This document shows, piece after piece, positions 8,099 to 17,957 of a stretch of 64,000 nt of DNA. Location: positions 124,001-188,000 of the forward strand of contig JASLQO010000002.1 of the NCBI GenBank assembly GCA_030744435.1. The letters run 5' to 3'. The notes beneath the pieces were generated by a model. That model saw only the letters and a list, made by a program, of their open reading frames with translations, was not told the DNA's origin and ran no database searches. Position 1 is the stretch's first letter. Every line of letters starts with the position of its first letter. Source of the stretch: JASLQO01 sp002327525. GTDB lineage: Bacteria; Pseudomonadota; Gammaproteobacteria; Pseudomonadales; Azotimanducaceae. Position numbers and translations under genes: made by a program.

Positions 8099-9994
8099 AT
8101 GGCAACGAGCAAATACTCTGCGAAATCCCTGCAGGTGTTGTCCGGTCTGGAGCCCGTGCGGCGGCGTCCCGGCATGTACACGGACACCACGCGGCCCAAC
8201 CACCTGGTGCAGGAAGTGGTGGACAATTCTGTGGACGAGGCGCTAGCCGGACACGCACGGGAAATAGAGGTCACGCTCTGTCGCGATGGCTCCGTGCAGG
8301 TCATCGATGACGGCCGCGGCATGCCGGTGGACATCCATCCCCAGCACAAGATTTCGGGGGTGGAACTCATTCTCACCAAGCTGCATTCAGGGGCGAAGTT
8401 CGACAGCGAGAACTACAACTACGCCGGCGGTTTGCATGGTGTGGGTGTATCCGTGGTCAATGCGCTCTCCGAATGGCTCGAAGTGGAGGTCAAACGCGAC
8501 GGCAGGTTGTATCAGCAGAAATACCAGAAGGGCAAACCCGCCGGTAAGCTCAAGCCGATCGGCAGTGTGGGCAAACGCAATACGGGCACCTCGGTACGCT
8601 TTCTGCCGGAAGCCGCCTATTTCGATTCGTCCAACATATCCGTGCCTCGATTGAAGCACCTGCTGCGTGCCAAGGCAGTACTTTGTTCCGGTCTGTGCGT
8701 ATCCTTGAGCATCGAGGGTAAACCTGAGGAGTCGGAAGTATGGAGCTACGAGAACGGGCTGGTGGGTTATCTCGATAGCGCGCTGCAGGGTGCGGAAACG
8801 GTACCGGCCCGGCCCTTCGTGCACAGCGCCGAGGGTAATCAGGAAGCGGTGGACTGGGCGCTGAAGTGGGTGATCGACAACGGCGAAATGGTGACCGAGT
8901 CCTACGTCAACCTCATACCCACGCCGCAAGGCGGCACTCACGTCAACGGTCTGCGCAGCGGGCTGCTGGAAGCGCTCAAAGAGTTCTGTGAATTTCGCGA
9001 CCTGCTGCCGCGGGGCATCAAGCTGACCGGGGATGATCTGTGGGAACAGTGCAGCTACGTGCTGAGTGCGAAGCTTGCCGACCCTCAGTTCTCGGGACAA
9101 ACCAAAGAGCGGTTGTCGTCGCGTAACTCGGCCGCCTTCATCGGCGGCGTGTGCAAGGACGCCTTCAGCCTGTGGCTGAACGAACATCCGCAGGACGGCG
9201 AGCGTATCGCACAACTTGCCATTGCCAATGCGCAGCGGCGCACCCAGGCGGCGAAGAAGGTGGCCCGCAAGAAGATCACATCGGGTCCCGCGCTGCCCGG
9301 CAAGCTCGCCGACTGTTCCGGTCAGGACGCAGAGTCGGCGGAACTGTTTCTGGTGGAGGGCGACTCGGCCGGAGGCTCCGCCAAGCAGGCACGCAACCGA
9401 GAGTTTCAGGCGGTGATGCCGCTCCGGGGCAAGATCCTCAATACCTGGGAGGTGGATGCCAGTCAGGTTCTCGCTTCACAGGAGGTGCACGACATCTCGG
9501 TCGCCATCGGCGTCGACCCTGCTTCCGGCGATCTTTCCGGGCTGCGCTACGACAAGGTGTGCATCCTGGCGGACGCAGATTCGGACGGTGCTCACATCGC
9601 GACGTTGCTCTGTGCGTTGTTCGTGCGCCACTTCCGGCCGCTGGTGGAGGCGGGGCACGTGTATGTGGCCATGCCGCCGCTGTACCGAATAGACGTGGCC
9701 AAAGAAGTGTTCTATGCGCTGGACGAGGATGAGAAGGAAGGTGTGCTCGACCGGATAGCAGCGGAGAAGAAGCGTGGCAACGTTTCCGTTCAGCGTTTCA
9801 AAGGCCTGGGCGAAATGAACCCCATGCAGCTGCGTGAAACCACCATGGATCCGGACACGCGCCGCCTGGTGCGCCTGGCACTCGACTCACCGGAAAAAAC
9901 GGACGAAACCATGGACATGCTGCTCGCCCGCAAACGTGCTCCCGACCGGCGTCAGTGGCTGGAAAGCAAAGGTGATCAGGCGCTGATCGGTTGA
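8099..9994 (+). CDS. parE: DNA topoisomerase IV subunit B
   Basis: ATPase subunit of topoisomerase IV, which decatenates daughter chromosomes. The N-terminal GHKL ATPase domain shows VLSGLEPVRRRPGMYT, VVDNSVDEALAG (the Asn that binds Mg-ATP), VIDDGRGMPV and GGLHGVGVSVVNALS. The Toprim domain shows LVEGDSAGGSAKQARNR and ILADADSDGAHI. QRFKGLGEMNPMQL is the C-terminal signature. It is 631 residues, without the long insertion found in GyrB, which favours ParE. Together with the adjacent parC this is unambiguous. Confidence 0.97.
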   Translation: MATSKYSAKSLQVLSGLEPVRRRPGMYTDTTRPNHLVQEVVDNSVDEALAGHAREIEVTLCRDGSVQVIDDGRGMPVDIHPQHKISGVELILTKLHSGAKFDSENYNYAGGLHGVGVSVVNALSEWLEVEVKRDGRLYQQKYQKGKPAGKLKPIGSVGKRNTGTSVRFLPEAAYFDSSNISVPRLKHLLRAKAVLCSGLCVSLSIEGKPEESEVWSYENGLVGYLDSALQGAETVPARPFVHSAEGNQEAVDWALKWVIDNGEMVTESYVNLIPTPQGGTHVNGLRSGLLEALKEFCEFRDLLPRGIKLTGDDLWEQCSYVLSAKLADPQFSGQTKERLSSRNSAAFIGGVCKDAFSLWLNEHPQDGERIAQLAIANAQRRTQAAKKVARKKITSGPALPGKLADCSGQDAESAELFLVEGDSAGGSAKQARNREFQAVMPLRGKILNTWEVDASQVLASQEVHDISVAIGVDPASGDLSGLRYDKVCILADADSDGAHIATLLCALFVRHFRPLVEAGHVYVAMPPLYRIDVAKEVFYALDEDEKEGVLDRIAAEKKRGNVSVQRFKGLGEMNPMQLRETTMDPDTRRLVRLALDSPEKTDETMDMLLARKRAPDRRQWLESKGDQALIG

Positions 9995-10022
9995 ACCCCT
10001 CCCAATCAAAGACGGATTTCTG

Positions 10023-12266
10023 ATGGACCTAGAAAACAGCGATATCGAAACCATGCCGCTGCGCGCCTATACCGAACGCGCCTATCTCGACTACTCGATG
10101 TACGTCATCAACGACAGAGCGCTGCCGCACCTGGCGGATGGACTCAAGCCCGTGCAGAGGCGCATCGTCTATGCCATGAGTCAGCTTGGACTCAGCAGCC
10201 AGGCCAAGTTTGCCAAGTCTGCGCGCACGGTGGGCGATGTGCTCGGCAAGTTTCACCCGCATGGCGATAGCGCGTGTTACGAGGCGATGGTGCTGATGGC
10301 ACAGCCCTTCTCGTTCCGTTATCCCTTGGTGGAGGGTCAGGGCAACTGGGGAGCACCGGACGATCCGAAGTCTTTTGCTGCGATGCGCTACACCGAGTCG
10401 AGACTCTCGCGCTATGCAGAACTGTTGCTCGCAGAGACCCGCCAGGGGACGGTGGATTTCGTGCCGAATTTCGACGGCTCGGAAGACGAGCCGGTGCTGC
10501 TGCCGGCCCGCGTCCCCTTTGTGCTGCTCAATGGCAGCACCGGCATCGCCGTCGGCATGGCCACCGACATTCCGCCTCACAACATGAACGAGGTGATTAG
10601 CGCTTGCGTGCACCTGCTCGACGCGCCCAAGGCGACGGTGGCGGATCTCATGACGCACATCAAGGCACCGGATTTCCCTTCCGAGGCGGTGATCGTGACG
10701 CCCCAGAGCGAGATCCGGGAAATGTACGAAACCGGCCGCGGCAGCCTGAAAGCGCGCGCGCTCTGGCAGAAGGAAGGTGGCGAGATCGTAGTCGCCGCTC
10801 TGCCGCACCAGGTTTCGCCCGCCAAGGTGCTGGAACAGATCGCTCAGCAGATGCATGCCAAAAAGCTGCCCATGCTCACGGACCTGCGCGACGAATCGGA
10901 TCACGAGAATCCGACCCGTTTGGTGCTGGTGCCGCGCTCGAATCGGGTCGACTGCGAGCGCCTCATGAGCCACCTGTTTGCCAGTACGGATCTCGAGCGC
11001 AGCTACCGGGTCAATATCAACACCATCGGGCTCAATCAGCGCCCGCAGGTAAAGCCGCTGAACCTACTGCTGAAAGAATGGCTCTCCTACCGCGAGCAGG
11101 TAGTTCGGCGGCGCATCGAGTTTCGTCTCGGCAAGATCAATGAGCGCCTGCATATTCTAGAAGGCCTACTGAGCGCGTACCTGAACATCGATGAGGTCAT
11201 TCGCATCGTGCGCGAGGAAGACGAACCACACGCGGTGTTGATGCGCCAGTTCGACCTGTCCGAGATACAGGCCAACGCCATCCTCGATCTGCGTCTGCGC
11301 CAGCTGGCGCGGCTCGAGGAGATCAAGCTGCAGGGTGAGAAAGACGAACTGGATGCGGAGGGGGGCGATCTCAAGAAGACGCTTCGGTCCCGGGCGAGAC
11401 TGAAAACGCTGATCAAAAAGGAGCTGATCGCGGACGCCGAGGAGTACGGCGACAACCGCCGTTCGCCACTCGAAGAGGCCGTGGAAGCGCAGGCCTTCAG
11501 CGAAATGGATCTGGTGAGTAACGATCCCATCACCGTGGTGATGTCCGAGAAGGGCTGGGTGCGATCGGCCAAGGGACACGAGGTCAACCCGGCGGAGTTC
11601 AACTACCGTTCTGGAGACAGGTTCGGGAGTGCGGCACGCGGGCGTACGAGCGATGCGCTGATATTCCTCGACTCGGTTGGTAGAAGCTATCAGGTGGCGG
11701 CAATGTCATTGCCCACTGCGCGCGGGCAGGGCGAACCGTTGACCGGCCGTCTGAAGCCCCCCGAGGGGGCGCGCTACGTAGGGGTGTTGCTGGGTGTGCC
11801 GGAGACGAAGGTGTTACTCGCATCGGACGCCGGTTATGGCTTTGTCGCGCGTATCTCCGACATGATTACCAAGAACAGGTCCGGCAAGGGCGTGCTGACC
11901 GTGCCGAAAGGTGGCAATGCGCTGCCGCCGCTAGAACTGCAGCCGGGGGATGGGCCGATGTACGTGGCCGCTGCCACCAACCAGGGTCGTTTGCTGGTGT
12001 TCCCTCTGGCGGAACTGCCGGAACTCGCACGCGGAAAGGGCAACAAACTCATCAACATACCGAGCGTGGCCTTCAAATCCGGTGAGGAATACGTTCTCGG
12101 CGTCGCCGTGCTGCGTGAAACGGACCAGTTGGTGGTTCATGCCGGAAGCCGGCACATGAGCCTGAAGTTCAAAGACCTCGACAACTACCTCGGCGAAAGA
12201 GCGCGGCGCGGCCGCAAGCTCCCGCGGGGCTTTCAGAAAGTGGATTCGCTGGAAGCGGAGTCCTGA
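10023..12266 (+). CDS. parC: DNA topoisomerase IV subunit A
   Basis: DNA-cleaving subunit of topoisomerase IV, 747 residues. The active-site tyrosine is Tyr123 in AAMRYTESRLS. The quinolone-determining loop GKFHPHGDSACYEAM keeps the susceptible-type Ser83 and Glu87. The coiled-coil gate (ILEGLLSAYLNIDEVIRIVR) and the C-terminal beta-pinwheel (NKLINIPSVAFKSGEEY) follow. The start ATG is 28 bases after parE. The last 34 bases overlap the convergent YtjB-like gene. Confidence 0.97.
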   Translation: MDLENSDIETMPLRAYTERAYLDYSMYVINDRALPHLADGLKPVQRRIVYAMSQLGLSSQAKFAKSARTVGDVLGKFHPHGDSACYEAMVLMAQPFSFRYPLVEGQGNWGAPDDPKSFAAMRYTESRLSRYAELLLAETRQGTVDFVPNFDGSEDEPVLLPARVPFVLLNGSTGIAVGMATDIPPHNMNEVISACVHLLDAPKATVADLMTHIKAPDFPSEAVIVTPQSEIREMYETGRGSLKARALWQKEGGEIVVAALPHQVSPAKVLEQIAQQMHAKKLPMLTDLRDESDHENPTRLVLVPRSNRVDCERLMSHLFASTDLERSYRVNINTIGLNQRPQVKPLNLLLKEWLSYREQVVRRRIEFRLGKINERLHILEGLLSAYLNIDEVIRIVREEDEPHAVLMRQFDLSEIQANAILDLRLRQLARLEEIKLQGEKDELDAEGGDLKKTLRSRARLKTLIKKELIADAEEYGDNRRSPLEEAVEAQAFSEMDLVSNDPITVVMSEKGWVRSAKGHEVNPAEFNYRSGDRFGSAARGRTSDALIFLDSVGRSYQVAAMSLPTARGQGEPLTGRLKPPEGARYVGVLLGVPETKVLLASDAGYGFVARISDMITKNRSGKGVLTVPKGGNALPPLELQPGDGPMYVAAATNQGRLLVFPLAELPELARGKGNKLINIPSVAFKSGEEYVLGVAVLRETDQLVVHAGSRHMSLKFKDLDNYLGERARRGRKLPRGFQKVDSLEAES

Positions 12267-13423
12267 TCGGCTGAATTGAACAACAGCGCGGCCTGGCGTT
12301 CGAGCAGGGCCAGCTGGCGTGTATCGATGAGTGCGATAGCGCACGCTTCTCCCGCGGCCGTGCGCAGGTGTTCCAGTACGGGATTGCTGAGATCGGTGAT
12401 ATCGAGGCGCACGTCGCTCTTCAGCCGATCACGAAACTCTCGGCTCGCGACCAGTGTTCCTTCAACGGCGATAGCGGCGAGCAGCGCGGCGTCCTCGATA
12501 GCCAGTCGTACGGACACTGTCTCTCCGCGTACACCCCAGCGCTTATGCAGGCAGTGCGCGCCGAGGCGGTATTCACCGAGCCTTTCTTCGCGGCGCAGCA
12601 CCCCAGCCAACAAAAAGGCGGCGCTGGTGGCCTCGAAGGCGCGCTGCTGGCAGGTTGCGTCGGTGCCTGTTTCAGTGAAGGAGAGCAGCACGCCCTTCCC
12701 GGGGACAATCGCGGCTTCGCCGGAATACAGCCGCGAGATTCTCGCGGCCAGAGTCAGGGTGCGCTCCAGCACCAGGTCGCGTGTCTCCGGCGTGAGGCTG
12801 AAATGGTTGTAGAGGTTGGCCAGCACCAGAAACTCGGTTTCCTCGATAAATGCACCCGGGTCCGGGTCGGCGTGTTCTTCGAAGTCATCTGCCGCGGTGG
12901 CAGCGGCTCGCCGCGCGGCCATGTCTGCCGCCAGGCGCGTGACGCACAGGACGGTTGCCAGCGGTACCAGCAGAATGCAGGCAAGGGATATGAGCACTCT
13001 GGTCCACAGGGCGGAGATGGGCACTTCCTGAAGGCTGACGCGAACGAAGCCTATGACGGTGTCGTCCTGCGTCACGGGCGCACTGTATTCTGAACCATGG
13101 GTAAGCTCCCCGCCCAGCGCGAGCATCTGATTGTCCACCGTGTAGATGGCGGCACCTGCGACACGATCCACCTGGCGCAGACGGTTTACCAGTACGCCGA
13201 GATGGATGCGATCACCAGCCAGGATGGGTTCGATACTCGAGGCGGCAAGCGTTTGTGTCAGCATGGCGCCGAGCTGCGTTTCATCGTCACCCTGGTCACC
13301 GGCAGGCGTGTGCCATGTCCAAACGAGCACCGCCGCGGCGATTGCGGTACTGACCAGGGCCGAGAACATGTGAGTTTGCACGGATTGCAGTTTGACGCCT
13401 ATGGGAGTAGTCGTTAGCGTCAA
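12233..13423 (-). CDS. AhpA/YtjB (Smp)-like inner membrane protein
   Basis: Membrane protein of unknown biochemical role that sits beside serB in many Gammaproteobacteria; the position is the main basis for the name. Near the N-terminus is a transmembrane helix (MFSALVSTAIAAAVLVWTW), then a periplasmic segment of about 110 residues, a second helix (WTRVLISLACILLVPLATVLCV), and a cytoplasmic C-terminal half. An internal IEETEFLVLANLYNHFSL stretch begins a possible sensory domain. I chose the TTG at 13421-13423, which has GAGGGA upstream and gives a short cytoplasmic head; ATG 13367-13369 is the alternative. Divergent from serB with under 40 bases between them; the 3' end overlaps parC. Confidence 0.7.
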   Translation of the reverse strand: MTLTTTPIGVKLQSVQTHMFSALVSTAIAAAVLVWTWHTPAGDQGDDETQLGAMLTQTLAASSIEPILAGDRIHLGVLVNRLRQVDRVAGAAIYTVDNQMLALGGELTHGSEYSAPVTQDDTVIGFVRVSLQEVPISALWTRVLISLACILLVPLATVLCVTRLAADMAARRAAATAADDFEEHADPDPGAFIEETEFLVLANLYNHFSLTPETRDLVLERTLTLAARISRLYSGEAAIVPGKGVLLSFTETGTDATCQQRAFEATSAAFLLAGVLRREERLGEYRLGAHCLHKRWGVRGETVSVRLAIEDAALLAAIAVEGTLVASREFRDRLKSDVRLDITDLSNPVLEHLRTAAGEACAIALIDTRQLALLERQAALLFNSADQDSASSESTF

Positions 13424-13459
13424 ATCCCTCGAATGCTCAAGGCAGGAAGGCACAGCAGA

Positions 13460-14683
13460 GTGGCTGACATCGTATTGGTAAATGTATCCGGTCAGGACAA
13501 GCCTGGGTTGATGGCCATGTTGACATCCACGCTTGCCGATTATCAAGCCCGTGTCCTGGATCTCGGACAGGCCGTAATCCACGACGAGCTGGCGCTTGGC
13601 TTGCTGGTGCTGCTGCCACAAGGGACGGACCTAGAGCGCTTTCAAAAGGAGGTGCTGCAGCAGGCGGGCGCCATCGGATCGACTGTACGCTTCTCCTCTG
13701 TCGATCCCAATCGATACGGGCAGTGGGTGCAGCGAGCGGACCGGACCAGCTACGTGATCACGCTGCTGTGCCGGGGTAGTGTGAGCCCGCAACTGCATGC
13801 CGTGAGTGCCTTGACCCACCGGCACGGGCTGAACATCGAGCACGTCAGGCGCCTGTCGGGACCGGTACAGCTCAATGAGGATCCTGATGAGAGTAAGGTC
13901 TGTATGGAGATACGCGTGGGTGGCGAGCTGAAAGACGCCCGCGTTCTCCAGGCCGATCTGATGGAAGCGGCGGGGTCGCTGTATTTCGACTTCAGCGTGC
14001 ACGAAGACAACGTTTTTCGGCGCAACCGGCGTCTGGTTGCTTTCGACATGGATTCCACCCTGATCGATGTGGAAGTGATGGACGAGCTGGCGGTGCGCTT
14101 CGGGGTTGGCGAGCAGGTCAGTGCGGTCACCAAGCGGGCGATGCGCGGAGAGATCGATTTCAAGGAGAGCTTTCGCGCGCGCGCGCGCATGCTGGCAGGC
14201 ATGCCGATGAGTGTTCTGCACGAGGTCACGGATGCCGTGCGGCTGAACGAAGGCGCAGACAAACTGCTGGCCGCATTGCATCACTTCGGCTATCGCACGG
14301 CGGTAATTTCTGGTGGGTTTCAGTACGTTGGCGAGCGGCTGCGCGAACAGCTGGGAATCAACTATGTGTACGCCAACGAGTTGAAGGCCGAGGGCGATCA
14401 CCTCACCGGCGAGGTGGTGGGCGAGATTATCGATGCCCAGCGCAAGGCCGAGTTATTGCGAGAGATCGCAAAGCGTGAATCCATTGCCTTGCAGCAGACC
14501 ATCGCCATCGGTGACGGCGCCAACGATCTGCCCATGCTTGCTTCTGCGGGCTTGGGCGTTGCCTACCACGCCAAGCCCGTGGTCCGGGAGTCTGCGGGGC
14601 ATGCGATATCCAATTTCGGGCTCGATTCCGTGCTCTACCTGATGGGATTCACGGACACGGATATCGATCAGGCGCTGGCCTGA
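13460..14683 (+). CDS. serB: Phosphoserine phosphatase
   Basis: Last step of serine biosynthesis: dephosphorylates O-phospho-L-serine. This is the long, two-ACT-domain form: ACT-like repeats (IVLVNVSGQDKPGLMAML at the start and YVITLLCRGSVSPQLHAV after about 90 residues) precede the HAD catalytic domain. The catalytic motif FDMDSTLIDVEV lies near residue 195, motif II at VISGGFQYV and motif IV at IGDGANDLPML. I prefer GTG 13460 over ATG 13433 because AGGAAGG sits nine bases before it and the family N-terminus begins there. The stop is followed immediately by an inverted-repeat element. Confidence 0.93.
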   Translation: MADIVLVNVSGQDKPGLMAMLTSTLADYQARVLDLGQAVIHDELALGLLVLLPQGTDLERFQKEVLQQAGAIGSTVRFSSVDPNRYGQWVQRADRTSYVITLLCRGSVSPQLHAVSALTHRHGLNIEHVRRLSGPVQLNEDPDESKVCMEIRVGGELKDARVLQADLMEAAGSLYFDFSVHEDNVFRRNRRLVAFDMDSTLIDVEVMDELAVRFGVGEQVSAVTKRAMRGEIDFKESFRARARMLAGMPMSVLHEVTDAVRLNEGADKLLAALHHFGYRTAVISGGFQYVGERLREQLGINYVYANELKAEGDHLTGEVVGEIIDAQRKAELLREIAKRESIALQQTIAIGDGANDLPMLASAGLGVAYHAKPVVRESAGHAISNFGLDSVLYLMGFTDTDIDQALA

Positions 14684-14684
14684 T

Positions 14685-14898
14685 CTAGCTCTAATGTAGC
14701 GATCCTGCGCGAGCGCAGATGCGTTAGAACGGGCAAGATGCGTGCTCGTGCAGCTTTTCGCGAGGGGATGCATACGCGCCATCTACGATAGCGTCACCGC
14801 ATGCGAGCTGAGCGGAAAGCGAGCAGGTGAGTAGATTGCCCATTATAACGTGAGCCGTAGGCGCTGTGAGCCGCGTAGGATTGCTACATTGGGGCTAG
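14685..14898. mobile_element. CTAG-flanked inverted-repeat element A (MITE-like, 214 bp)
   Basis: The left end CTAGCTCTAATGTAGCGATC and the reverse complement of the right end, CTAGCCCCAATGTAGCAATC, match at 23 of 27 positions over the full arm. All four differences are transitions that would still pair as G-U in a transcript. The element fills the gap between the serB stop and the fimX remnant and has no coding frame. CTAG at both edges may be a target duplication or part of the arms. Confidence 0.65.
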
Positions 14899-14911
14899 TG
14901 CTCGACGCGAA

Positions 14912-15975
14912 TCAACCCTCTTCGGTGCTGAAATCGTAGCTGAGATCAGTACTGGGCTCCTGGAGATAGTGGCCCTGGATGTAGGTCGCACCCGCCTGCC
15001 ACAGGGAGGAGAGCACCGCGGCGCTGTCGACTATGGGCACGATTGTCAGTTTGCCCAGGGTCTGCAGCTCGCGCAGCGTCCGGCAACCCGCTCTCTCGCC
15101 GTCTCGTCGGAGTCCATCTGCCTTACGTCTTCACCCGAGATCTTCACGAACTCGACCGGGATATGACGTAGCGTATCGAGTGCTTGGGCCGAAGTGTCGA
15201 AATGGCCAAGGGCGGTCCTGATGTGAAGTGCTTGCAGCCCTGAGATGAATACCTTCGTCTGGCGGACGTATTGCCGTGCGTCTTCCTCCATGATCTGGAA
15301 GATCACGGCGTCGCGTGGCAGCCGGGCGGCCTTCAACTCGTCAGCGCTATCACTGCTTGCAAGATCCATCAGCGGCAGCCCCAGCAGAGCGTCTGTGTCC
15401 TCGAAGCCGTCCTCGAAGCCGTCGAAGCCGAACAGACCAAGGTAGGTTCGGTTGGCGTAGATGTGCATACCCTCATGCACGTAGGCTATGGCTGCGCTCG
15501 AGCTCTGCAGCAACAACTGACAGCGTTGCTCTGTTTCCCGGAGGGCGCGTTGCATGTGTTCGTATCGACGTCGTTCGACGACGTGAGCCAGTTCACGTCG
15601 CACCACCAGGGCGATGGCTTCGGGTGCGTCGTCTGGCAGCATGTCGGTTGCGCCCGCGCTGAGGCTTTCCTCAGTGGTGAGAGCGTCGTCGTCGGTGGCC
15701 AGCAGCACAGGAACATCCGGGCAGGTGGCGCGAACCTGAGCCATGATCGGCTTCAGTTCGTTAAGACCACCGCGTAACTCCAGCAGATCCGTGTCAGCAT
15801 CAGCCAGTACTTTTTTCACCTCTGCGAGATCATTGAGGACGGTCATCCGCGCGGCGACTCCTGCGTCGCGCAGACGTGAGTTGATTTGCTCTCCGAGATT
15901 GTTGCTGCTGTCAGCGATAAGAAGCCGCGCTGGCTTTGTTGGGGAGGCTGCTGTACCGACATGTCCTGATAACAC
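14912..15975 (-). pseudogene. fimX: FimX-like c-di-GMP protein, internally deleted and frameshifted
   Basis: FimX is a polar REC–PAS–GGDEF–EAL protein that binds c-di-GMP and promotes type IV pilus function. Here a receiver-like domain (LLIADSSNNLGEQINSRL to LPDDAPEAIALVVRRELA) and a PAS domain (CQLLLQSSSAAIAYVHEGMH, ANRTYLGLFGF) are followed, near 15,330, directly by mid-EAL sequence (ARQYVRQTKVFISGLQAL, HIPVEFVKISGEDVRQM). The whole GGDEF domain and the EAL motif are missing. The frame then ends early at 15046, but the true EAL C-terminus (LRELQTLGKLTIVPIVDSAA, ATYIQGHYLQEP) continues in another frame to TGA at 14912-14914, so there is also a net -1 shift near 15,070. The start is uncertain; GTG 15973-15975 is one option. 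Confidence 0.8.
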
Positions 15976-16051
15976 CTGCGGCCCGCGATACGACCTGCGG
16001 GCACGTGCTAGTCCATTTGCTGCGCCGTTCCGCAGCCTGGTCAGGACCGCG

Positions 16052-17890
16052 TCAGCGTTGTTCTTTGCCGTCTTCGCCAGCCGCTTCCTGCTGGTTGTCG
16101 TCGGAATCCATCCTCTTTGACAGATTTGCCATGCTGAGGTTGATCTGGGCATTTTCCAAGTAACCATCCAACATACGAAACGTGAACTGGTTAAAACTTT
16201 GGGTACTGATTACGTCATCCTGAATTTGTGCGGTGCTTTGGATACCCTGGCGCTGAATGTGCACCTTGTGGCCTTTGCGGAATGGCAAGCTGGGCGTGAT
16301 CAGCGTTGGCGATTGATTGATGGCCCTGATCTCGGGAAGCAAGAAGGCGCGCGCGAAGTTGGTGGGGCCGCCCTTCTTCTGCACGACGCGCGCAGCCACG
16401 GCGATGGCGCGAGGTGCGATGAGCTGCATGCCGGCAACCAGGTTTGAGATGTCCTGGTGAATCCAGCGCATTACGGCGATGCGCCAGCGTGGATCACCTT
16501 CCTCGCGTATGGCCAGAAGTTCGCCTGTTTGCAGGTTTTTCGGCTTATCGCTGTTCCAGTTGACGTGGTATCCACCAGGACTGATGTCGACGATGGAGGT
16601 TTCGAAAATGCGATGACGGTTCGCGGCGTCCTGATCCTTCCTGGCTGCGGGAGCCCTTTCGAGCAGGAGTTTTTGCGGGTCAACCACGTTTGGGTTTTTG
16701 GGTATCCGGACCCGGATGGCGTCGTTCCACACATCGTCATCGACCACGTCGAGCTCCGGACCTTCGGTGTCCAGGAATGGATTGACTTCCTGTTTGATCA
16801 GAGCATCCATGTTGGACAACTGGTCGTTGAACTCCACCCCACCGGACAGATAGTAGTGGGCACTGCTGAACCCCACGCAAACCTTCAGCGAGCCCTGTGC
16901 ATCCAGGCGCCGATGGGCGCGCTGACGCATCCTGCCCCAGGCCGCCATCGCGTGCTGCAGTACCTCCTTGGTCACGTTGTCCGGAATCGGAATTTCGGTA
17001 TCGATCTCCTTGAGATATGCCTCGATCTCGAAGGCGAGCAACTCCGAGCGCACGGCCCGTGGATCTTTCAGGTCGATGGCGAGCCGCTGATACAGCGGTC
17101 CCATATCCGCCTGGAGATCGAGCATGAACACAGCATCGTCGTTTGCGGCCTCGATTCGAACCCGAGGTGTCCACAGCTCCAGGGCGTTGAATACTTGCGA
17201 GAGTTGCGTGTGCCGCAGCTGATTGGGCCTCGCTGCCGAGAGCAGCACAGCGCGCAGGTACGCGTCATTTATGGTCGATGGTTCGTCTGACTGGTTGGCC
17301 GAGTCGAGTACCGTGTTCTCGGTCAATTCCAGGTGCTCGGCCAGGGCATACATCTGGTTCAGTTCCAGCCACAGATTTGGTGTCGGCGGTACGTATTGCT
17401 GAAGCGTGCGCAGCAAAATGCGCGACAGATCCGAGATAGCGCGATGGATGGCCAGTGGCAGGCTTTCCTTCGCCTCACTGGCCTGCGAGGACTTGGCGCC
17501 ATTGGGGGTCTCGGAGCGGTTGTCACGCAATGCCGAGGCCGCATCGAAGACCACCGCCTTGTAGCCGATCGACAGATTAGCCTGCAGTCGCTGTGCCACC
17601 TGAGCCTGTGCACTGTCCCGGCCGCTGCTCTGTAGCGCAGCCTGATCCAGGCGGGTACAGACGTACTCCACCGTCGAGCGTATAGCCTCCAGTGCGTCGA
17701 GGCGTTCGGCAAAGTCGAGTTTCAGCCGCGCGATCTCATCCGTTGCCCGAGCCAGCGAAAAAGCGGTTTGATCGGTATTCGCCACGGGCAGACTCGCAAC
17801 CCACTCACCGATCAGCGTGAGATCGGTAAAGGACAGGGTATCGAGATCAGGCTCCGGCCTCGCGATCCTCGGCGCGTCAGAACTATCCAT
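16052..17890 (-). CDS. DUF1631/PilZ-type c-di-GMP-binding protein (FimW-like)
   Basis: A 612-residue protein of the DUF1631 type encoded next to fimX, the position of fimW in pseudomonads. The N-terminal 350 residues are helical and of unknown fold. A PilZ-like segment lies around residues 440-540: NRHRIFETSIVDISPGGYHV contains the arginine cluster and the D-x-S-x-x-G motif that contacts c-di-GMP. The C-terminal 70 residues include DVISTQSFNQFTFRMLDGY. FimW-type proteins respond to c-di-GMP at the pole and support surface attachment through type IV pili. ATG start at 17890, 67 bases from efp on the other strand. It appears intact although its fimX neighbour is broken. Confidence 0.75.
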   Translation of the reverse strand: MDSSDAPRIARPEPDLDTLSFTDLTLIGEWVASLPVANTDQTAFSLARATDEIARLKLDFAERLDALEAIRSTVEYVCTRLDQAALQSSGRDSAQAQVAQRLQANLSIGYKAVVFDAASALRDNRSETPNGAKSSQASEAKESLPLAIHRAISDLSRILLRTLQQYVPPTPNLWLELNQMYALAEHLELTENTVLDSANQSDEPSTINDAYLRAVLLSAARPNQLRHTQLSQVFNALELWTPRVRIEAANDDAVFMLDLQADMGPLYQRLAIDLKDPRAVRSELLAFEIEAYLKEIDTEIPIPDNVTKEVLQHAMAAWGRMRQRAHRRLDAQGSLKVCVGFSSAHYYLSGGVEFNDQLSNMDALIKQEVNPFLDTEGPELDVVDDDVWNDAIRVRIPKNPNVVDPQKLLLERAPAARKDQDAANRHRIFETSIVDISPGGYHVNWNSDKPKNLQTGELLAIREEGDPRWRIAVMRWIHQDISNLVAGMQLIAPRAIAVAARVVQKKGGPTNFARAFLLPEIRAINQSPTLITPSLPFRKGHKVHIQRQGIQSTAQIQDDVISTQSFNQFTFRMLDGYLENAQINLSMANLSKRMDSDDNQQEAAGEDGKEQR

Positions 17891-17957
17891 GGTGGTCTGG
17901 TCAAGGTTCGGGTGTCAGTATAGTGGAATGTGAGTTCCAAGATCAGCAGGCGAAGTA

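Noticed and set aside
8387..9214. 275-codon minus-strand frame inside parE, and similar long antisense frames in parC, rnr and amiB
   Set aside because: All lie opposite genes with complete motifs and have no ribosome site or family likeness.
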